A stretch of DNA of 17,997 nucleotides from Oscillospiraceae bacterium (lineage in GTDB: Bacteria > Bacillota > Clostridia > Oscillospirales > Oscillospiraceae). The DNA lies in the NCBI GenBank assembly GCA_017400415.1, contig JAFPTE010000006.1, positions 1-17,997 of the forward strand, written 5' to 3'. A model generated the notes under the pieces. That model saw only the letters and a program-made list of their open reading frames with translations, was not told the DNA's origin and did no database searches. Below, piece after piece: positions 1-6,157 of this stretch (positions are counted from its first letter, which is position 1; every line of letters begins with the position of its first letter). The translations under genes and the position numbers were made by a program.

Positions 1-291
1 AACACTGAGGAGTATAAGGCTCTGATTAATAAATACAAGAATTCAATCTCACTCCGGAGCTTGGTAGCTTCATTGTGCGTGGTGCGCTCAAAGCTTTGCG
101 CACTCACGTTCTCCACTAATCGACGCCCTGTTCCGAGCCGTGGACCTCTCGGACAGAACGGTCACTGCTCAGGCAGCGACAGGAACAGCGTAATCGTTGT
201 TCTTTAATTTATAATTGCCCGTTTTAAGGATGTCAGGCCCATCCGCCCGCTATTCAGCCTTCAGCGTCCCCGTCGAAACCGTTACGCCCCC
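1..291 (-). ncRNA. ssrA: tmRNA (transfer-messenger RNA), 3' end cut by window edge
   Basis: On the minus strand the sequence starting at 291 reads GGGGGCG followed by TAACGGTTTCGACGGGGA. This is the conserved tmRNA 5' end: the acceptor-strand half and the D-loop-like segment. About 70 nt further on lies a short reading frame ending in Ala-Ala-stop at 171-169, the degradation tag. Downstream are GC-rich complementary segments where the pseudoknots are expected. About 291 nt are present. Family members are roughly 350-400 nt, so the missing part is the T-arm and the 3' acceptor half (expected CGCCCCC plus ACCA) just left of base 1. tmRNA with SmpB enters stalled ribosomes, acts first as alanyl-tRNA and then as mRNA, and adds a proteolysis tag. 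smpB lies about 700 nt upstream on the same strand. I see no convincing promoter directly in front of it, so it may be processed from the upstream transcript. Confidence 0.9.
169..219 (-). other. tmRNA tag-peptide reading frame
   Basis: The frame reads GNYKLKNNDYAVPVAA and stops with TGA at 171-169. Ending in Ala-Ala fits the ClpXP-recognised C-terminus of tmRNA tags, and the stretch N-N-D-Y-A resembles the core of other firmicute tags. The resume codon cannot be fixed from the frame alone, because there is no in-frame stop just upstream. GGC (Gly, 219-217) is my best choice; most tmRNAs use an Ala codon and a minority use Gly. The ending A-V-P-V-A-A is unusual compared with the common A-L-A-A. 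Confidence 0.7.
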
Positions 292-321
292 TCGTCGTCG
301 GACACGGGCATACACCGTTCC

Positions 322-352
322 GTTTTCGCACTTATGGGGCGTGTGCGAAAAC
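322..352. repeat. 10-bp perfect inverted repeat upstream of tmRNA
   Basis: GTTTTCGCAC (322-331) is the exact reverse complement of GTGCGAAAAC (343-352), with an 11-nt loop. Neither strand has a T-run after the stem, so a classical intrinsic terminator is unlikely. It lies in the 138-nt gap between the peptidyl-prolyl isomerase stop and the tmRNA 5' end and would be transcribed if the two are cotranscribed. A processing site for precursor tmRNA or an mRNA 3'-stabilising hairpin are possible roles (inference). Confidence 0.6.
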
Positions 353-379
353 TGCACTCTGTAAGCCCGGTCCTCCTCT

Positions 380-408
380 CCGAAACAAATGCGGGGCATT
401 TGTTTCGG
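380..408. repeat. 13-bp perfect inverted repeat after the isomerase gene
   Basis: CCGAAACAAATGC (380-392) pairs perfectly with GCATTTGTTTCGG (396-408) around a GGG loop. Read on the minus strand it starts 21 nt after the isomerase stop codon, where a terminator would sit. The bases after it (GAGAGGAGG) contain no U-tract, so it may be a Rho-type or stabilising hairpin, or the readthrough point into ssrA. Confidence 0.6.
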
Positions 409-429
409 GTCAAGGGAAAACTATCGTCC

Positions 430-948
430 TCAGCACTTTACGGGCTGGGGATACTCGGCACCCTGGGTGTCCACACGGACCTTGGCCATAATCTGCTTCT
501 GCCGGGGCATGTCACGGTAATCCGTGCGGGTGCCGGCAATCTCATCCAGAACGTCAAAGCCATCCGTCAGCTTGCCGAAGGAGGCGTACTGGCCGTCCAG
601 ATGGGGAGAGTCCTGGTGCACGATGAAAAACTGGCTACCGGCGGAGTTGGGGTCGCCGGTGCGGGCCATGGAGAGCACGCCCCGCTCATGGGCCAGGCTG
701 TTGGGGTGGCCGTTGGCGGTGAACTCGCCCTTGATGCAGTAGCCGGGGCCGCCGGTGCCCTTGCCCAGGGGGTCGCCGCCCTGGATCATGAAGTCCTTGA
801 TGACTCTGTGGAAGATGAGCCCGTCATAAAAGCCTGCATTGGCCAGGGCGATGAAGTTCGCCACGGTGTTGGGGGCCACTTCGGGATAGAGCTCCGCAGT
901 CATGACCTTGCCGTTTTCCATCTCAATCTTTGCAATGGGATTTGCCAT
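430..948 (-). CDS. Cyclophilin-type peptidyl-prolyl cis-trans isomerase
   Basis: A 172-residue protein that is essentially one cyclophilin domain. It should catalyse cis-trans isomerisation of X-Pro bonds during folding. Visible family motifs are F-H-R-V (catalytic Arg48) followed by D-F-M-I-Q-G-G-D-P, the G-S-Q-F-F-I strand, and the H-L-D-G-Q-Y-A-S-F-G-K block ending in the V-L-D-E-I helix. There is no signal peptide or membrane segment, so it is cytoplasmic. The ATG at 948 has an AAGGA element about 9 nt upstream. It begins 27 nt after the smpB stop on the same strand and is probably the last protein gene of that transcript. Length is typical for small bacterial cyclophilins. Whether it corresponds to ppiA or ppiB by name cannot be decided. 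Confidence 0.93.
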   Translation of the reverse strand: MANPIAKIEMENGKVMTAELYPEVAPNTVANFIALANAGFYDGLIFHRVIKDFMIQGGDPLGKGTGGPGYCIKGEFTANGHPNSLAHERGVLSMARTGDPNSAGSQFFIVHQDSPHLDGQYASFGKLTDGFDVLDEIAGTRTDYRDMPRQKQIMAKVRVDTQGAEYPQPVKC

Positions 949-975
949 TTTTATCGTTCCTTTTCTATGTTATTT

Positions 976-1443
976 TTAGTTTCTGCGTTCCTTCATTACC
1001 CGGTCCATCTCCCGCTCGGCGTCCCGCTTGGCGGCAGATTCCCGCTTGTCGTAGAGCTTCTTGCCCCGGGCAAGACCCAGCTCCAGCTTCACCCGGCTGT
1101 CCTTGAAGTAGCAGGACAGGGGAATGACCGTGAGCCCATCCTCCTGGATGCGGGAGGCCATGCGCCGGATTTCCTTCTTGTGCATCAGAAGCCGCTTGGG
1201 CCGCATGGGGTCCCGGTTGAAGATGTTGCCCTTTTCGTAGGGGGAGATGTGGACCCCGTAGGCGAAGAGCTCCCCGTCCTTCACGGAGCAGAAGGAGTCC
1301 TTCAGGTTGATGGAGCCCTGGCGGATGCTCTTGACCTCCGTGCCGAAAAGCTCAACTCCGGCCTCGTAGCGCTCCTCTATGAAATAGTCGTGGAACGCCT
1401 TGCGGTTCTTGCAGACTTCCTTTACGCCGCTCTCCTTAGGCAC
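976..1443 (-). CDS. smpB: SsrA-binding protein SmpB
   Basis: SmpB binds the tRNA-like part of tmRNA and delivers it to stalled ribosomes for trans-translation. Family hallmarks are present: N-R-K-A-F-H-D-Y-F-I-E-E-R-Y-E-A-G near the N-terminus, L-F-G-T-E-V-K-S-I-R-Q-G, D-S-F, an H-I-S-P-Y block, the R-x-R-P-K-x-L-L-M-H-K-K-E-I segment, and the basic tail G-K-K-L-Y-D-K-R-E-S-A-A-K-R-D that inserts into the mRNA channel. The start chosen is GTG at 1443: AAGGGAGGG lies 6 nt upstream and the resulting 155 residues match the family. An in-frame ATG at 1476 would add 11 residues, but it has no Shine-Dalgarno and overlaps a TATAAT-like box. The partner tmRNA gene lies downstream on the same strand. 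Confidence 0.96.
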   Translation of the reverse strand: MPKESGVKEVCKNRKAFHDYFIEERYEAGVELFGTEVKSIRQGSINLKDSFCSVKDGELFAYGVHISPYEKGNIFNRDPMRPKRLLMHKKEIRRMASRIQEDGLTVIPLSCYFKDSRVKLELGLARGKKLYDKRESAAKRDAEREMDRVMKERRN

Positions 1444-1449
1444 ACTGAG

Positions 1450-1458
1450 CCCTCCCTT
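1450..1458 (-). promoter_or_regulatory. Ribosome binding site deciding the smpB start
   Basis: Minus-strand AAGGGAGGG ends 6 nt before the GTG at 1443. It supports that codon over the in-frame ATG at 1476, which has no comparable element. Confidence 0.65.
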
Positions 1459-1497
1459 CTCCGCACTGGAGGACATTATATCATAGTTGATTCCAAA

Positions 1498-1962
1498 TTA
1501 AAAGGGGAAATTTGCAATACTCAGAAGCTCCTGGGCGCTGCCCAGCCTTTTGCCGTGTTCCTTAAGGTGCCAGAGAAAGCTGCCGGGCAGGTCCAGAGGC
1601 TGGGAAAACTCTGAGGCCCTGCGGCAGAGCTCCCGGGAAGCCCAGAGGCAGAGAATGTAGTCTCCCTCCAGCAGATAGACCGTACCGCCCGCACCCGGCA
1701 GCGCCTCCAGGGCGGAGAGCAGCTCCTCCAGCGTGCCGAAAAGAAAGAACTCCGGCTCCTGGGCCCATACGAAAATGAGCACGTCCCCGCCCCGGGTGTA
1801 TACCTCCAGCCGGGCGCCCTCGGAAAGGTCGCCCCTGGCATCCCGCACAAGAGCTATCGCCTCGTCCAGATTCAATGAGGCAGGGGAGATGCGGCGCTCC
1901 TCCATATCCTGCGCTGTTATGTAAACCGTGTAGGCGCTGTCACTGATGGGAATCGTTTTCAT
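1498..1962 (-). CDS. MecA-like adaptor protein (divergent, short)
   Basis: A 154-residue protein. The N-terminus (Y-T-V-Y-I-T-A-Q-D-M-E-E-R-R-I) resembles the MecA N-terminal substrate-binding domain, where a short beta strand is followed by a D-(L/I)-E-(E/D)-R motif. Residues about 70-150 fit the MecA C-terminal ClpC-binding domain: F-x-F-G-x-L-E-E-L-L-x-A-L, then T-V-Y-L-L-E-G-D-Y-I-L-C-L, and finally H-L-K-E-H-G-K-R-L near the end, matching the family's R-L-E-E-Y-G-K-L-I. In characterised Bacillus proteins MecA feeds substrates to ClpCP. This protein is shorter than B. subtilis MecA (about 218 residues) because the acidic linker is almost absent. The start is ATG at 1962 with GAGGAGG 7 nt upstream. 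It is first in the run with smpB (next on the same strand, 21-54 nt downstream depending on smpB start). The assignment rests on motif resemblance only. Confidence 0.6.
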   Translation of the reverse strand: MKTIPISDSAYTVYITAQDMEERRISPASLNLDEAIALVRDARGDLSEGARLEVYTRGGDVLIFVWAQEPEFFLFGTLEELLSALEALPGAGGTVYLLEGDYILCLWASRELCRRASEFSQPLDLPGSFLWHLKEHGKRLGSAQELLSIANFPF

Positions 1963-1993
1963 GCTGTGCCTCCTCAGGGTGCTTTTTTAGTGA

Positions 1994-2022
1994 ATTATAC
2001 GTCGAAAACTGCGTTTTGGACA
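1994..2022 (-). promoter_or_regulatory. Probable sigma-A promoter for the MecA-like/smpB run
   Basis: On the minus strand a perfect TATAAT (-10, at 1994-1999) lies 17 nt downstream of TGTCCA (a weak -35, at 2017-2022). It sits about 32 nt before the ATG at 1962. The -10 is strong and the -35 matches only three of six positions. Confidence 0.55.
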
Positions 2023-2049
2023 GATTAAATGATTTCCATATCTGGTGGC

Positions 2050-2078
2050 CCGGTGCATAAGCCGCCACAACCGGTGCA
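2050..2078. repeat. 8-bp direct repeat in the divergent promoter region
   Basis: CCGGTGCA occurs at 2050-2057 and again at 2071-2078, a 21-bp period or about two helical turns. It lies between the two divergent promoters, upstream of both. It could be a paired operator half-site, but two copies of 8 bp is weak evidence. Confidence 0.35.
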
Positions 2079-2134
2079 AAAAATGACTAAAGCGTAAATT
2101 TTTTCTAAAATCTCAGATTTTTTGATTAAGGGTA

Positions 2135-2163
2135 TTCCAATTTGGAGGAATTTCTATTATAAT
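2135..2163 (+). promoter_or_regulatory. Probable sigma-A promoter for the pyrH operon
   Basis: A perfect TATAAT at 2158-2163 is preceded, with 17-nt spacing, by TTCCAA at 2135-2140, a poor -35. A- and T-tracts at 2078-2083, 2096-2104, 2107-2110 and 2118-2123 lie upstream and could act as an UP-like element. The predicted transcript starts near 2170, giving a leader of about 67 nt. Confidence 0.55.
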
Positions 2164-2183
2164 GACTTAGATTGGAAAATTGC

Positions 2184-2229
2184 GGGAGAGTACCCTCCGG
2201 TGCCTCCCAATACAAAAGCCAACGGGAGG
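2184..2229 (+). promoter_or_regulatory. pyrH leader able to sequester its Shine-Dalgarno
   Basis: CCTCCC (2203-2208) is exactly complementary to the Shine-Dalgarno GGGAGG (2224-2229). GGGAG (2184-2188) could instead pair with CTCCC (2204-2208), freeing the Shine-Dalgarno. These are mutually exclusive pairings within one short leader. The pairing is visible in the sequence; any regulation through it is inference. Confidence 0.35.
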
Positions 2230-2236
2230 ATGAAAT

Positions 2237-2959
2237 ATGGAAGCAAACACCAAGCCTGTTTACAGGAGAGTTCTTCTGAAGCTGTCCGGCGAGGCTCTGG
2301 CAGGGGCCAGGGGCTTCGGTCTGGACTTTGATGTGATTTCCAGCGTATGCAAAGTAGTCAAGGAAGTCAGCGACATGGGCGTCCAGGTGGGCATCGTCAT
2401 CGGCGGCGGCAACTTCTGGCGGGGCGTCAAGGACGGCGGCGGCAGGATGGAGCGCACCAGAGCGGACCACATGGGCATGATGGCCACGGTCATGAACTGC
2501 CTGGCTGTGGCGGACGTTCTGGAGCAGATGGGCGCCGACGTGAGAGTGCAGACCGCCGTTGAGATGCGGTCCATTGCGGAGCCCTACATCCGCCTTAAGG
2601 CGGACAAACACCTGAACCGGGGCCGGATAGTCATCTTCGGCTGCGGCACCGGCAGCCCCTATTTCTCCACGGATACGGCTGCGGTGCTCCGGGCGGCGGA
2701 GATAAATGCGGACGTTATCCTGCTGGCCAAGAACATCGACGGCGTCTATTCCGCCGACCCCAGGAAGGACCCGGACGCCGTGAAGTTCGACTCCATCTCC
2801 TATGACGACGTGCTGGCAAAGCACCTGGCGGTCATGGACTCCACCGCCACCAGCCTTTCCATGGATAATTCCATCCCCGTGATCCTCTTCGCCCTTAAGG
2901 ACCCGGAGAACATCAAGCGGGTCATCATGGGGGAGAAAATCGGCACGGTCGTAAGATAA
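2237..2959 (+). CDS. pyrH: UMP kinase
   Basis: Phosphorylates UMP to UDP with ATP, the committed step from UMP to all pyrimidine nucleotides, in the cytoplasm as a hexamer. The 240-residue length is standard. Motifs of the amino-acid-kinase fold are clear: R-R-V-L-L-K-L-S-G-E-A-L-A-G (nucleotide-binding lysine), V-G-I-V-I-G-G-G-N-F-W-R-G, D-H-M-G-M-M-A-T-V-M-N, the G-T-G-S-P-Y-F-S-T-D-T-A-A loop, and K-N-I-D-G-V-Y-S-A-D-P-R-K-D-P. The ATG at 2237 follows GGGAGG by 7 nt. It opens the long plus-strand operon under the promoter at 2135-2163. The usual upstream neighbours rpsB and tsf are not present; a divergent cluster lies there instead. Confidence 0.97.
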   Translation: MEANTKPVYRRVLLKLSGEALAGARGFGLDFDVISSVCKVVKEVSDMGVQVGIVIGGGNFWRGVKDGGGRMERTRADHMGMMATVMNCLAVADVLEQMGADVRVQTAVEMRSIAEPYIRLKADKHLNRGRIVIFGCGTGSPYFSTDTAAVLRAAEINADVILLAKNIDGVYSADPRKDPDAVKFDSISYDDVLAKHLAVMDSTATSLSMDNSIPVILFALKDPENIKRVIMGEKIGTVVR

Positions 2960-2964
2960 GGGGG
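2958..2964 (+). promoter_or_regulatory. Ribosome binding site deciding the lipoprotein start
   Basis: AAGGGGG overlaps the pyrH stop codon and lies 10 nt before TTG 2975. It is only 1 nt before the in-frame GTG at 2966, too close to serve that codon. Confidence 0.55.
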
Positions 2965-2974
2965 CGTGATACTG

Positions 2975-4018
2975 TTGAAGAAACTCCTCAGCATCATACT
3001 GGCGCTTCTGCTCGTCTTTTCTGTCTGCGCCTGCAGCGGCGGCCATGGGGAGAGCGGGGAAGAGGGCAAGACCCCTGAAGCCGCTGAGAGCGAAAAGCCC
3101 ATCATCTACGGGATTTCACGGACCGTGCAGTCCCTCGGAACCGGGGGCGATGGGGGCACGGTAATGCAGTCCACCGCCACCAATTACGGGGAAAACGGCC
3201 TCGTGACCAGCCTTGAGGTCAGCATGAACGGCAGCACCTACACCATCACGCCCAAGTACACCCTGGACGAAAAGGGCACCCCGGAGAGCGTCATCACCGG
3301 TGAGATAGACGGCACTCTTTATGAGGCCGCCTTTGAGAACACCTATGAGGGCGGAAAGCTCAAAAGCGTGTTGGTAAGCTCCGTTAAGCTCACGTATGGC
3401 AATGCGGTCCGGGAGCTTCTGGAGGAGGAGAACATTTCCTCCGCAGCTCAGGTCTCCGGCATCTCCACCCTGCTGAACATGGTTTCCAACTTCACAGGCT
3501 ACCGTGACGTGACCATGACCGTAAAGAATATGGACGCCCGGTTCAGATGGGACAGCCGCAGCAGGCTCGTTTACCGGACCCAGCTGCAGCCCGGCGGCAC
3601 CATAGTGACCGAGAACCGCTATGAGGGGGACAGGCTGACCTTCACCTCCACGGATACAAAAATGAACGGCATAAGCAACCTGACTGCCGTCACCTTCAAC
3701 GAAAAGAATCAGCCCGCAACTCTGGCTGTCCGCAGCGGCGATAAGGAGGCCGCAGTCACCATCGAGTACACTGAGGGCACGGACCCCTTCACCGGCCTTA
3801 AAATCAGCGAGGGCAAGTTTGCCAAGGTTACCGGCGACGAGAGCGCCGTATCCGTTGGGGTGACCTATATCACCTATAAGTACAATGAGAGCGGCGTGAT
3901 GACCTCTTCCACGGACCAGAACGGCAGCGTTACGGAGTATGACGCCCAGGGCCGTGCCGTCAAGGTCATTCAGGCGGCAGGCGCCATGACCATCACCTAT
4001 GAAACAACTTACAGATAA
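2975..4018 (+). CDS. Putative lipoprotein with YD-repeat-like beta strands
   Basis: About 347 residues. The N-terminus M-K-K-L-L-S-I-I-L-A-L-L-L-V-F-S-V-C-A-C is a short basic start, a hydrophobic core and a lipobox-like V-C-A-C, so I infer a lipid-anchored exported protein. After an acidic Ser/Gly/Glu linker the rest is rich in beta-type segments, such as Y-E-G-D-R-L-T-F-T-S-T-D and Y-K-Y-N-E-S-G-V-M-T-S-S-T-D-Q-N-G-S-V-T-E-Y-D. These resemble the alternating tyrosine/glycine pattern of RHS/YD repeats, though too degenerate to assign firmly. No catalytic motif was recognised. The start is TTG 2975, chosen for spacing from AAGGGGG; GTG 2966 is the alternative. It begins 15 nt after pyrH and ends 23 nt before frr, so it is embedded in the operon. 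Function unknown. Confidence 0.8.
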   Translation: MKKLLSIILALLLVFSVCACSGGHGESGEEGKTPEAAESEKPIIYGISRTVQSLGTGGDGGTVMQSTATNYGENGLVTSLEVSMNGSTYTITPKYTLDEKGTPESVITGEIDGTLYEAAFENTYEGGKLKSVLVSSVKLTYGNAVRELLEEENISSAAQVSGISTLLNMVSNFTGYRDVTMTVKNMDARFRWDSRSRLVYRTQLQPGGTIVTENRYEGDRLTFTSTDTKMNGISNLTAVTFNEKNQPATLAVRSGDKEAAVTIEYTEGTDPFTGLKISEGKFAKVTGDESAVSVGVTYITYKYNESGVMTSSTDQNGSVTEYDAQGRAVKVIQAAGAMTITYETTYR

Positions 4019-4041
4019 TCTAATTTACAGGAGGTATTACC

Positions 4042-4605
4042 ATGTATAAGGACGACGCAGCATTCAAAGAGTACCTGGATAAGATGGAGAAGACCATCTC
4101 CTCTCTGAACACCCAGTACGCCACTGTCCGGGCCGGCAGAGCCAATCCCGCCGTTCTGGACCAGATTCGTATCGACTATTACGGCAGCCCCACCCCCATC
4201 AACCAGGTGGCCTCCATCAGCTCTCCGGACCCCAGGACCCTGCTTATTCAGCCCTGGGACAAGAGCATTATGAAGCCCCTGGAGAAGGCCATCCTGGCCT
4301 CCGACCTGGGCATCAACCCCCAGAATGACGGCGTGAATATCCGCCTTGCCTTCCCCCAGCTCACCGAGGAGCGCCGTGCAGAGCTCATCAAGCAGGTCCG
4401 CAAGTATGCCGAGGCCGGCAAGACCGCTGTCCGCAATATCCGCCGTGACGCCATGGATAAGTTCAAGAAGCAGCAGAAGGCCTCCGAAATCACCGAGGAC
4501 GATCTGAAGGCCATGGAGAAGGATATGCAGCAGATGACCGACGACTATATCAAGAAGGTCGACGAGGTCACCGCAAAGAAAGAGAAGGAGCTCACCACGG
4601 TTTGA
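4042..4605 (+). CDS. frr: Ribosome recycling factor
   Basis: With EF-G, this factor splits the post-termination ribosome. The 187-residue length is normal. Visible family features are the N-terminal helix leading to Y-A-T-V-R-A-G-R-A-N-P-A-V-L-D, the beta domain with Y-Y-G-S-P-T-P-I-N-Q-V-A-S-I, L-L-I-Q-P-W-D-K-S-I-M-K-P-L-E-K-A-I, S-D-L-G-I-N-P-Q-N-D-G, and the C-terminal helices with R-R-A-E-L-I-K-Q-V-R-K-Y-A-E and A-V-R-N-I-R-R-D-A. The ATG at 4042 has AGGAGG about 7 nt upstream, the strongest site in the operon and consistent with high expression. Its stop codon overlaps the uppS start. Confidence 0.98.
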   Translation: MYKDDAAFKEYLDKMEKTISSLNTQYATVRAGRANPAVLDQIRIDYYGSPTPINQVASISSPDPRTLLIQPWDKSIMKPLEKAILASDLGINPQNDGVNIRLAFPQLTEERRAELIKQVRKYAEAGKTAVRNIRRDAMDKFKKQQKASEITEDDLKAMEKDMQQMTDDYIKKVDEVTAKKEKELTTV

Positions 4606-5315
4606 GCGCCGAAAAGATAATCCCCGGCTGTGTTCCGCGCCATGTGGCCATAATCATGGACGGCAACGGCCGCTGGGCCAGAAAGCGCGGCCTGCCCAGA
4701 ACCGCAGGCCACGCCGCCGGCGCCGAGACCTACCGCCGCATAGCCACGGCCTGCTCCAGGCGGGGGATAGAGTATATGACGGTGTACGCCTTCTCCACGG
4801 AGAACTGGAAGCGCTCCGGGGAGGAGGTCTCCGCCATTATGGGACTGCTCAAAAAGTACCTTCTGGAGGCCATCTCCTCCATGGAGCGGGAAAACGTCCG
4901 CCTGCGGGTGCTGGGGGATACCTCTGTCCTCTCGCCGGAGCTCAGGGAGCTTATCGCCCGTACGGATGAGATATCCGGGCATCTGACCGGCATGTGGGCA
5001 AACCTGTGCGTGAACTACGGCGGCCGTGACGAGATCGTCCGGGCCTGCAGAGCCTGGGCGGAGGACCCGGAAAGGGAGCCGCTGACGGAGAAGGTTCTCA
5101 GCCGATATATGTACGGGCCGGATATTCCGGACCCGGACCTTATCATCCGTCCCAGCGGGGAGTACAGGCTCTCAAATTTCCTCACCTGGCAGTCGGCCTA
5201 TTCGGAGCTGTATTTTACCGATGTTCTGTGGCCTGACTTTACGGAGGAGGAGCTGGACCGTGCCCTGGCGGCCTATGCCCGCAGGGACCGCCGCTTCGGC
5301 GGAGTCAAACAGTAA
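4602..5315 (+). CDS. uppS: Isoprenyl transferase (undecaprenyl diphosphate synthase)
   Basis: Condenses isopentenyl diphosphate units in cis onto farnesyl diphosphate to make the C55 carrier for peptidoglycan and other wall polymers. The 237-residue length is typical. Signature motifs are H-V-A-I-I-M-D-G-N-G-R-W-A (catalytic Asp20), A-F-S-T-E-N-W-K-R, L-C-V-N-Y-G-G-R-D-E-I, and D-L-I-I-R-P-S-G-E-Y-R-L-S-N-F-L-T-W-Q-S-A-Y-S-E-L-Y-F. The start is TTG 4602, whose last bases overlap the frr TGA (TTGA), with GAAGGAG 11 nt upstream inside frr. Translational coupling to frr is likely. The substrate isopentenyl diphosphate comes from the MEP pathway, two genes of which (dxr, ispG) are in the same operon. 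Confidence 0.97.
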   Translation: MSAEKIIPGCVPRHVAIIMDGNGRWARKRGLPRTAGHAAGAETYRRIATACSRRGIEYMTVYAFSTENWKRSGEEVSAIMGLLKKYLLEAISSMERENVRLRVLGDTSVLSPELRELIARTDEISGHLTGMWANLCVNYGGRDEIVRACRAWAEDPEREPLTEKVLSRYMYGPDIPDPDLIIRPSGEYRLSNFLTWQSAYSELYFTDVLWPDFTEEELDRALAAYARRDRRFGGVKQ

Positions 5316-5335
5316 AAATATCAAAGGGTTGTATT

Positions 5336-6157
5336 ATGATAACAAGGATAATCGTGGCGGCAATTATGGTGGCCGCCCTGTTCCTGTTCGGACTGTTTCT
5401 TCCAAACTGGGCTCTTGCGGCGGCGGTTTCGGCCCTTTCGGCCATCGGCTGCTATGAGCTTCTGAAGGCAGTGGAGAAGGCAAAGAATCCCGTAATATAC
5501 ATCTTTGCCTGCCTTACGGCTGCGGCCATACCCTTCAGCGCCTGGCTGGGCTATGAGGAGCTGGAAATCAGGATCTGCCTTATTGTCCTGATGAGCGTCC
5601 TGTTCCTCCTGTCCATACTTAATTATCAGACCGAAAAGGAGGTGCCTCTGTCCACCGTGACGGCGGGCCTTTTCGGCGGCATTATTATCCCGGTGTGCTT
5701 CGGGGCCATTGTGAACCTGCACAACATGCAAAACGGCGGCCTTCTTGTGATCATGACCTTCTGCATCACTGCCGTCAGCGATTCCGGCGGCTACTTTGCC
5801 GGCATCCTCTTCGGCAGGCACAAGGGCATTGTGAAGGCCAGCCCCAATAAGACTCTGGAGGGCTTTATCGGCTCCTTTGTCTGCGGCATCCTGGGCACGC
5901 TGCTCTTCGGGGTAATAATAGACATGCTCCCGGACATAAACGTTAATTACGGCGTCCTGGCCCTGCTGGGCACTGTGGGCAACGCACTCACTCAGCTGGG
6001 GGACCTGGCCTTTTCCGTTGTGAAGCGCCAGAACGACATCAAGGATTACGGGAACATCTTCCCCGGCCACGGCGGCGTTCTGGACCGGTTTGACAGCGTC
6101 ATCTTCGCCGCCCCGGCAGTGATGCTCATTGTGAGATATCTCCCGGTGTTCATATGA
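5336..6157 (+). CDS. cdsA: Phosphatidate cytidylyltransferase (CDP-diglyceride synthase)
   Basis: An integral membrane enzyme that makes CDP-diacylglycerol from phosphatidic acid and CTP, the precursor of bacterial phospholipids. The 273 residues contain about seven to eight hydrophobic segments, from residue 3 onward to the C-terminus. The family signature S-x(3)-K-R-x(3)-K-D...P-G-H-G-G-x-x-D-R-x-D is complete near the C-terminus (S-V-V-K-R-Q-N-D-I-K-D-Y then F-P-G-H-G-G-V-L-D-R-F-D). The loop S-D-S-G-G-Y-F-A-G-x-L-F-G-R-H-K-G and S-P-N-K-T-L-E-G are further conserved blocks. The ATG at 5336 has AAAGGG about 8 nt upstream. It starts 20 nt after uppS and overlaps dxr by 4 nt. Confidence 0.97.
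   Translation: MITRIIVAAIMVAALFLFGLFLPNWALAAAVSALSAIGCYELLKAVEKAKNPVIYIFACLTAAAIPFSAWLGYEELEIRICLIVLMSVLFLLSILNYQTEKEVPLSTVTAGLFGGIIIPVCFGAIVNLHNMQNGGLLVIMTFCITAVSDSGGYFAGILFGRHKGIVKASPNKTLEGFIGSFVCGILGTLLFGVIIDMLPDINVNYGVLALLGTVGNALTQLGDLAFSVVKRQNDIKDYGNIFPGHGGVLDRFDSVIFAAPAVMLIVRYLPVFI

Noticed and set aside
1..207. Open plus-strand frame from the left edge to a TAA at 205-207, looking like the end of a protein gene
   Set aside because: The region is the tmRNA on the opposite strand. The translated sequence has no recognisable domain and contains the complement of the tag frame.
1476..1506. TATAAT-like box overlapping the upstream smpB ATG, suggesting an internal promoter
   Set aside because: No acceptable -35 at proper spacing; noted only as an argument against the ATG at 1476 as the start.
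334..1614. 426-codon plus-strand frame
   Set aside because: It lies antisense to the isomerase and smpB genes, both of which have clear family motifs; it is a by-product of GC-rich codon usage.
2107..2127. AT-rich hairpin AAAATC-TCA-GATTTT followed by TTGATT
   Set aside because: The stem is only 6 weak pairs and nothing upstream needs terminating on the plus strand; it is more likely part of the A/T tracts upstream of the pyrH promoter.
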